A stretch of DNA of 64,000 nucleotides from NCBI GenBank assembly GCA_017398685.1, contig JAFQFH010000043.1:1-64000 (forward strand). The letters are read 5' to 3'. This DNA is from Oscillospiraceae bacterium (GTDB lineage Bacteria > Bacillota > Clostridia > Oscillospirales > Oscillospiraceae). Numbering within the stretch: the stretch's first letter is position 1; each line of letters starts with the position of its first letter. Below are positions 59,900-64,000 of the stretch, one piece after another. The translations under genes were made by a program, and so were the position numbers. The notes beneath the pieces are model-generated. The model saw only the letters and a list, made by a program, of their open reading frames with translations, made no database searches and was not told the origin of the DNA.

Positions 59900-59922
59900 T
59901 AGGGCTTATCCGACTATATAAT
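59894..59922 (+). promoter_or_regulatory. sigma-A promoter of the T-box ABC operon (shared -35)
   Basis: TTGCAA (59894-59899), 17 bases, perfect TATAAT (59917-59922); start near 59930. Confidence 0.8.
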
Positions 59923-59929
59923 AAGCGTG

Positions 59930-60246
59930 TCTTAATCGAGCTTGTTTTGAATATTTCCAAATGCGTTTGAGCAGAAAGAGTAGCTGGGAGAAAAGCTTCA
60001 GAGAAGTGCCGGTAGCTGCGAGGCATCAGTAATATCCCTGTGAAGTTCATTCTGTGAGCGGTGTGCTGAAAATTGAAGTAGGCACAACGGGTGCGACCGT
60101 TACATCGCTAAGACTTTTAAGGCTGTGGGGTGCTGGTTCCCTTCGGCTGCGAAGCCTGATAAGGCGCATACCGCAAGGTATGCGTGAAACAGAGTGGTAA
60201 CACGATCAATTCGTCCCTGCATTATTATGCGGGGATTATTTTTTTG
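59930..60246 (+). promoter_or_regulatory. T-box riboswitch (specifier read as UUC, Phe)
   Basis: The leader has the T-box antiterminator sequence AGAGTGGTAACACG followed by CGTCCC and a terminator (TCCCTGCA with TGCGGGGA, then T-rich). Stem I base is CAGAA (59972-59976) with TTCTG (60050-60054). The specifier loop has the loop-E pattern AGTA opposite GAA, and the three bases at the specifier position, one after GAA and followed by A, are TTC (60046-60048). The AGAGAAGTGCC and GGTAGCTGCGAGGCA segments form the distal stem I loops. Confidence 0.9.
60212..60245 (+). terminator. T-box terminator
   Basis: An 8-bp stem (TCCCTGCA at about 60214-60221 with TGCGGGGA), six-base loop, T-rich tail through 60245. 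Mutually exclusive with the T-box antiterminator. Confidence 0.8.
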
Positions 60247-60299
60247 CATTTCTCATCCCCTGTGATGAAAAAATAGATATATTTTTGGAGGAAAAACCT

Positions 60300-61214
60300 A
60301 TGAAAAAGCTTATTTCTGTTCTGCTGTCCGTAATGATGCTGCTTGCCATGTGCAGCGGCGCCTACGCTGATAACTACAAAGTCGGCGTTTGCCAGCTGAT
60401 GGTACACGACTCTTTGGATCAGGCCACTCAGGGCTTTATTGATGCGCTGACCGAGAAGGTGGAAGAGGCAGGACACACTGTAGATATCGACACTCAGGTG
60501 GCAGGCGATCCCAATCTCTGCACCACTGTGGTCAACGCCTTCAACGCAAAGCGCGTGGATCTTATCATGGCAAACGCCACTCCCGCCCTGCTGGCTGCCG
60601 CCAACATGACCACCAAGATCCCCGTTCTGGGCACTTCCGTCACTGACTATTCCGACACCTTTACCGGTGACATACCCGAAAACGTGTCCGGTACTTCCGA
60701 TGCAGTCCCCTTTGCCGAGCAGGCCCAGATGATGATCGACACTCTCTCCCTTGTGGAGGGCGATCAGGTGGGCGTTCTGTACTGCACCAATGAGTCCAAC
60801 TCCCTCATCCAGTACGAGGCTGTAAAGGCATTGTTTGAAGAAAAGGGCATAGTTGTGGAGGCCTACACCTTCTCTGAAACTACTGAGCTTCAGGCTGTTG
60901 CCACTTCCATGGCAAACGAGTGCAAGGCCGTGTACGTACCTTCTGACAATACCGTTGCCGCAAACGACGCCATCGTGGGAGCCATCTGCACCGAAAAGAA
61001 CGTACCCATCTACACAAGCTACGGCGGAGCCGTCTGCTACGCAAGCCTTGCCATTGACTACTACCAGCTGGGCTGGGAAACCGGTCTTATGGCAGCTGAC
61101 ATCCTGCTCAACGGCGCTGCCCCCGCAGATATCGAGATCAAGACTCTCACTCCCGCTGTCAGCTACAATGAAGAGCTCTGCGCTCAGCTTGGTATCCAGG
61201 TACCCGAAAACTGA
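60300..61214 (+). CDS. ABC transporter substrate-binding protein, TrpX-like (ABC_sub_bind)
   Basis: 304 residues. Signal peptide of about 24 residues (MKKLISVLLSVMMLLAMCSGAYA, in part) without a lipobox in the usual position, although a Cys lies at 23. The mature part belongs to the PF04392 family: YKVGVCQLMVHDSLDQATQGF, DLIMANATPALLAAA, VGVLYCTNESNS and PSDNTVAANDAIV. GGAGG lies eight bases before the ATG. With the next two genes it forms an ABC importer of the TrpXYZ group, usually under a tryptophan T-box; here the specifier appears to be Phe. Confidence 0.9.
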   Translation: MKKLISVLLSVMMLLAMCSGAYADNYKVGVCQLMVHDSLDQATQGFIDALTEKVEEAGHTVDIDTQVAGDPNLCTTVVNAFNAKRVDLIMANATPALLAAANMTTKIPVLGTSVTDYSDTFTGDIPENVSGTSDAVPFAEQAQMMIDTLSLVEGDQVGVLYCTNESNSLIQYEAVKALFEEKGIVVEAYTFSETTELQAVATSMANECKAVYVPSDNTVAANDAIVGAICTEKNVPIYTSYGGAVCYASLAIDYYQLGWETGLMAADILLNGAAPADIEIKTLTPAVSYNEELCAQLGIQVPEN

Positions 61215-61235
61215 TTATCAAAGGCGAGGTATGGT

Positions 61236-62159
61236 ATGGCATTCCTGTACGCACTGCCCGGAGCTGTCGCAGAGGGCCTTATATGGGGCCTGATGGGGAT
61301 GGGTGTATATATTTCCTATAAAATTCTTGACATTGCGGATCTCACGGTTGACGGTTCGATCTGTACGGGGGCCTGCGTGTGCGCGGTGCTTCTGGGCCTT
61401 GGTGTGCCTGTATGGATAAGTGTGCTTGCTGCATTGCTTGCCGGTGCCCTTGCCGGGGTCGTTACCGGACTTCTGCACACTGCGCTGGGAATTCCTTCCA
61501 TACTGGCAGGCATACTCACCCAGCTTATTCTCTACTCTGTGAACCTGAGCATCCTTGGCGGCAAATCCCTTGTTGCCGTCAACCCCAGAGCCAGCAATCT
61601 CTGGGTACATATGAGCGACAATCCCATGTCCATTCTCTCCATGCTCTTTATGGTCACAGTGGTCATCATTGCACTATGGCAGTTTTTCTATACCGAGATC
61701 GGCCTCACCCTCAAATCCACCGGCGATAACCCGGACATGAGCCGGGCGCAGGGTGTGAATGTGAAGCTGAACAAGGTTGTGGGTCTTGCCATCGCCAACG
61801 CGCTTGTGGCTCTGGCCGGGGCCATGCTGGCCCAGTACAAGGGCTCTGCCAACATAAACGACGGCCGCGGCGCCATCGTCATCGGTCTTGCCGCAATCTT
61901 CATCGGCCTTTCCGTGTCTTTGAAGATAAAGCCCAACTTTGTTGTCAGCCTTATAGGTGTTCTGGGCGGCGGCATCACATATTACATTGTCTATAACTTT
62001 GTAATTTTGCTGGGATTGAAAACGGACTATCTCAAGATGCTCTCAGCCATCATAGTGGCAATTTTCCTTGCTGTGCCATATCTTAAAGGCGAGTATTTCA
62101 CAAAGCACAAATCCCTCCATCCCCGCAATGCCGCAGAGGGAGGTGGCAGCCATGCTTAA
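61236..62159 (+). CDS. ABC transporter permease, TrpY-like
   Basis: 307 residues with eight to nine membrane helices, in the LivH/branched-chain-like permease family used by ABC_sub_bind systems. The EIGLTLKSTGDNPDMSRAQGVN block is the cytoplasmic coupling loop, and AMLAQYKGSANINDGRGAIVIGLAAIFIG follows in part. Partner of the binding protein 21 bases upstream and of the ATPase that overlaps its end by 8 bases. Confidence 0.93.
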   Translation: MAFLYALPGAVAEGLIWGLMGMGVYISYKILDIADLTVDGSICTGACVCAVLLGLGVPVWISVLAALLAGALAGVVTGLLHTALGIPSILAGILTQLILYSVNLSILGGKSLVAVNPRASNLWVHMSDNPMSILSMLFMVTVVIIALWQFFYTEIGLTLKSTGDNPDMSRAQGVNVKLNKVVGLAIANALVALAGAMLAQYKGSANINDGRGAIVIGLAAIFIGLSVSLKIKPNFVVSLIGVLGGGITYYIVYNFVILLGLKTDYLKMLSAIIVAIFLAVPYLKGEYFTKHKSLHPRNAAEGGGSHA

Positions 62160-62946
62160 AATCACCGACCTGCAAAAGACCTTCAACGCCGGTACTGTCA
62201 ACGCCAAAACCGCGCTGGACGGAGTCAATCTTGAGCTTTGTGACGGGGACTTTGTAACAGTCATCGGCGGAAACGGAGCAGGAAAGTCCACCTTGCTCAA
62301 CGCCATTGCCGGTGTCTGGAAGCCGGACTACGGCAGCATTGTAATAGACGGCGTGGACGTGACCAATATGCCCGAGCATAAGCGGGCCCGGTTTCTGGGC
62401 AGAGTTTTTCAGGACCCCATGAAAGGCACTTCCCCCGACATGGAGATCGCCGAAAATCTGGCCATTGCCTCAAAGCGGGGCATAAAGCGCAGGTTTGTAC
62501 GCGGCGTGAAAAAAGCCGACCGGGAAAATTACCGGGAGCTGCTGGCCTCGCTGGAGCTGGGTCTGGAGGACAGGCTCTCCACCAAGGTGGGGCTTCTCTC
62601 CGGCGGTCAGCGTCAGGCGGTCACACTTCTCATGGCCACCATGAACCGCCCAAAGCTCTTGCTTCTGGACGAGCATACGGCAGCCCTTGACCCCAAGACC
62701 GCGGCAAAGGTGCTGGAGCTTACCGACCAGATCGTCAATAAGTACAGACTGACAACCCTTATGATAACCCACAACATGAAAGACGCCATTGCCCACGGGA
62801 ACCGGCTCATCATGATGCATGAGGGCAATATCCTCATTGACGTCTCCGGGGAGGAGAAGAAAAATCTCACTGTGGCGCAGCTTTTGAACTTATTTAATCA
62901 GGCCAGCGGCGGCGGTGCAGTCAGTGACCGGATGGTGCTCAACTGA
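62152..62946 (+). CDS. ABC transporter ATP-binding protein, TrpZ-like
   Basis: 264 residues. Walker A GGNGAGKST, Q-loop VFQDPMKG, signature LLSGGQRQA, Walker B LLLLDEHTAALD and H-loop MITHNM are all intact. GGGAGG precedes the ATG at 62152, which overlaps the permease stop. Energises uptake through the permease. The operon ends at a strong hairpin. Confidence 0.95.
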   Translation: MLKITDLQKTFNAGTVNAKTALDGVNLELCDGDFVTVIGGNGAGKSTLLNAIAGVWKPDYGSIVIDGVDVTNMPEHKRARFLGRVFQDPMKGTSPDMEIAENLAIASKRGIKRRFVRGVKKADRENYRELLASLELGLEDRLSTKVGLLSGGQRQAVTLLMATMNRPKLLLLDEHTAALDPKTAAKVLELTDQIVNKYRLTTLMITHNMKDAIAHGNRLIMMHEGNILIDVSGEEKKNLTVAQLLNLFNQASGGGAVSDRMVLN

Positions 62947-62953
62947 GAAAAAT

Positions 62954-62989
62954 AAAATCCGTGAGAAGGTAAAGATTTCTCACGGATTT
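62954..62989. terminator. bidirectional terminator
   Basis: A 14-base arm with its complement around an 8-base loop (AATCCGTGAGAA with TTCTCACGGATT), A4 and T5 flanks. Confidence 0.8.
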
Positions 62990-63023
62990 TTGCATTTTTA
63001 TATGGATTTTTGTAAGCGCGGCT

Positions 63024-63404
63024 TCAAAGCTCTCCCTTCCTTGCGGCCTCAGCGTGGCGCTTGAAGGCTTCAAAGGTTTCCTCGCTGATATGGTGTTCTA
63101 TGCGGCAGGCATCCTCATCGGCGGTTTTTTCGCTTACTCCCAGACCTATAAAAAGCTGCCTGAGCACAGTGTGCCGCTCATAGGTACGCTCTGCGGTGGC
63201 ACGGCCCTTCTCCGTCAAAAGGAGAAAACCGTCTGCATCGGTTTCAACATAGCCTTCATTTTTCAGAATACCCATGGCTCGGCTGACACTGGGTTTGGAA
63301 AAACCCATACGCTCGCCCACATCAATGGCGCGCACACCCTTGCCGCCCTGGGAAAGAATATATATGGTTTCCAGATACATCTCTCCGGACTCCTGTATGG
63401 CCAT
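63024..63404 (-). CDS. DtxR/MntR-family metal-dependent repressor
   Basis: 126 residues. N-terminal winged helix (ESGEMYLETIYILSQGGKGVRAIDVGERMGFSKPSVSRAMGILKNEGYV in part) and the dimerisation/metal domain with RHTVLRQLFIGLGVSEKTADEDACRIEHHISEET in part, which carries the Glu/Cys/His ligands. No SH3-like third domain, as in MntR. The cysteine at the primary site (DACRIEHHIS) fits DtxR/IdeR/MntR-like Fe or Mn sensing. ATG at 63402-63404 has AAAGGGG eight bases upstream. Target genes are not adjacent. Confidence 0.9.
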   Translation of the reverse strand: MAIQESGEMYLETIYILSQGGKGVRAIDVGERMGFSKPSVSRAMGILKNEGYVETDADGFLLLTEKGRATAERTYERHTVLRQLFIGLGVSEKTADEDACRIEHHISEETFEAFKRHAEAARKGEL

Positions 63405-63511
63405 GCTTTCAGCCCCTTTCAATACTGTTTCTTCGGATAATATCATATTGCCGCCGCTTTTGCAAGGCTTGCTCCCACATACACAAAATCGGAATGCCCA
63501 CAACATTTCTC

Positions 63512-63540
63512 TTGTATTATAGGCAAAAAATATGTATAAT
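63512..63540 (+). promoter_or_regulatory. sigma-A promoter of the acyltransferase-like gene
   Basis: TTGTAT (63512-63517), 17 bases, perfect TATAAT (63535-63540), 47 bases before the ATG. Confidence 0.7.
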
Positions 63541-63544
63541 GAAA
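63516..63544 (-). promoter_or_regulatory. candidate promoter of the MntR-like gene
   Basis: Perfect TATAAT on the minus strand (63516-63521) with a weak TTCATT 17 bases upstream. It overlaps the plus-strand promoter almost completely. Confidence 0.45.
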
Positions 63545-63587
63545 AAGCTTAAAAAATTAAAACTTTATACTATCCGGAGGAACTTGC

Positions 63588-64000
63588 ATGAGCAGATATA
63601 AAAGACGCTACGGTGACCGCAAGGATGGCCGCCTTATACGCTCTCTGCCGGCGTTCAATAAATTCATCCCATACATAATGCCTACCAGAAACGACGCGCA
63701 TAATTACTACGAGGAGTCCTTCCTTGTAGGCAATGTGGATAAGAGACTGCGCCAGCTGCGTGTTGCAGGCTACAAGGGCATCGGTCTTCTGCATTTTCTT
63801 ATCGCCGCCTATGTACGCTGCGTTTCCATGCTGCCGGGTATAAACCGCTTCGTGGCAGGCCGCCGCGTATATGCCAAGGATACCATAGAGGTTGTCATGG
63901 CAGTCAAGCGCAGCCTCTCCATTGACGCAACCGAAACCACCATCAAGGTGCAGTTTGAGCCTACCGACACTATTATGGACGTGTACCTCAAGCTCAACGA
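63588..64000 (+). CDS. 2-oxoacid dehydrogenase acyltransferase (E2)-like catalytic-domain protein, partial
   Basis: 137 codons to the window edge. The N-terminus MSRYKRRYGDRKDGRLIRSL and PAFNKFIPYIMPTRNDAHNYYEESF in part, then VAGYKGIGLLHFLIAAYVRCVSMLPGINRF in part, match stand-alone chloramphenicol-acetyltransferase/E2-fold proteins of Clostridia, which lack the lipoyl domain. The catalytic His region would be beyond the edge. CCGGAGGAAC precedes the ATG. Substrate unknown. Confidence 0.78.
   Translation, partial: MSRYKRRYGDRKDGRLIRSLPAFNKFIPYIMPTRNDAHNYYEESFLVGNVDKRLRQLRVAGYKGIGLLHFLIAAYVRCVSMLPGINRFVAGRRVYAKDTIEVVMAVKRSLSIDATETTIKVQFEPTDTIMDVYLKLN

Noticed and set aside
1..64000. Insertion sequences, prophage, integrative elements, CRISPR arrays, rRNA genes, replication origin
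   Set aside because: No transposase, integrase, phage structural gene, regular repeat array, rRNA sequence or DnaA-box cluster was seen; the single tRNA gene has no integrase or direct repeat beside it.

Overview
The window looks like a chromosomal segment of a low-to-mid GC, probably spore-forming Firmicute of the class Clostridia; an Oscillospirales (Ruminococcaceae/Oscillospiraceae-like) gut anaerobe is the best guess. The grounds are AddAB instead of RecBCD, three Gram-positive-style riboregulators (a lysine riboswitch, a cobalamin riboswitch and a T-box), sigma-A promoters with strong Shine-Dalgarno (SD) sites and frequent TTG/GTG starts, SpmA/SpmB and YtvI-type sporulation genes, an archaeal/eukaryotic-type ProRS, and ATGA/TAATG-coupled operons. 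I see no insertion sequence, prophage, CRISPR array or plasmid gene; the window is housekeeping DNA with a few accessory islands.

Layout. 1-6 kb: start of rpsB (minus), rsmE, a SpoVK-like AAA+ ATPase with a TerB-like N-terminus, a membrane-anchored protein with a Pro/Thr stalk, and the rpmG-secE-nusG-rplK-rplA operon. 6-12 kb: folC-yqgF (plus), then a minus-strand operon ymdB-yhaO-yhaN-(zinc-ribbon membrane protein). 12-20 kb: tRNA-Arg(ACG), an XRE-regulator/membrane-protein pair with its operators, addB-addA, rpmE. 20-30 kb: DUF2461/glycosyltransferase/hydrolase operon, trkA-trkH potassium uptake, nitrilase and PLP aminotransferase, a TPR/DUF4037 pair. 30-40 kb: DUF255 thioredoxin-fold protein, NlpC/P60 hydrolase, a lysine-riboswitch-controlled NhaC-family (LysW-type) transporter, a free-standing candidate small RNA, DUF378, YgiQ, a metallophosphoesterase and a phosphatase-acetyltransferase fusion. 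40-50 kb: a PurN-like protein lacking the usual catalytic residues, a short aspartokinase with a terminator-like leader hairpin, ytvI, a HAAS-type membrane protein with an apparent AUC start, proS, pepF, a LysM-GH18-like protein. 50-64 kb: envelope operon (phosphodiester-glycosidase family, Lgt-like paralogue), a B12 riboswitch driving a DUF4430 protein and an ECF S component, a ClpC without its middle domain, ferredoxin, trmN6, spmA-spmB, and a LysR gene divergent from a T-box-controlled ABC transporter (TrpXYZ family), then an MntR-like repressor and a partial acyltransferase-like gene.

How it fits together. Nutrient sensing by RNA is the main theme: lysine, cobalamin and a charged tRNA (my reading of the specifier is UUC, phenylalanine) each gate one importer. 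DNA repair (AddAB, YhaO/YhaN), translation (L1, L11, L31, L33, S2, RsmE, TrmN6, ProRS, YqgF) and sporulation/cell-envelope genes fill most of the rest.

The three stretches above 300 bases without a protein gene are all regulatory: 34758-35362 (lysine riboswitch, then a candidate sRNA with its own promoter and terminator), 52925-53278 (terminator, promoter, cobalamin riboswitch) and 59841-60299 (divergent promoters sharing one -35 box, then the T-box). All assignments are from reading the sequence; no database search was possible.
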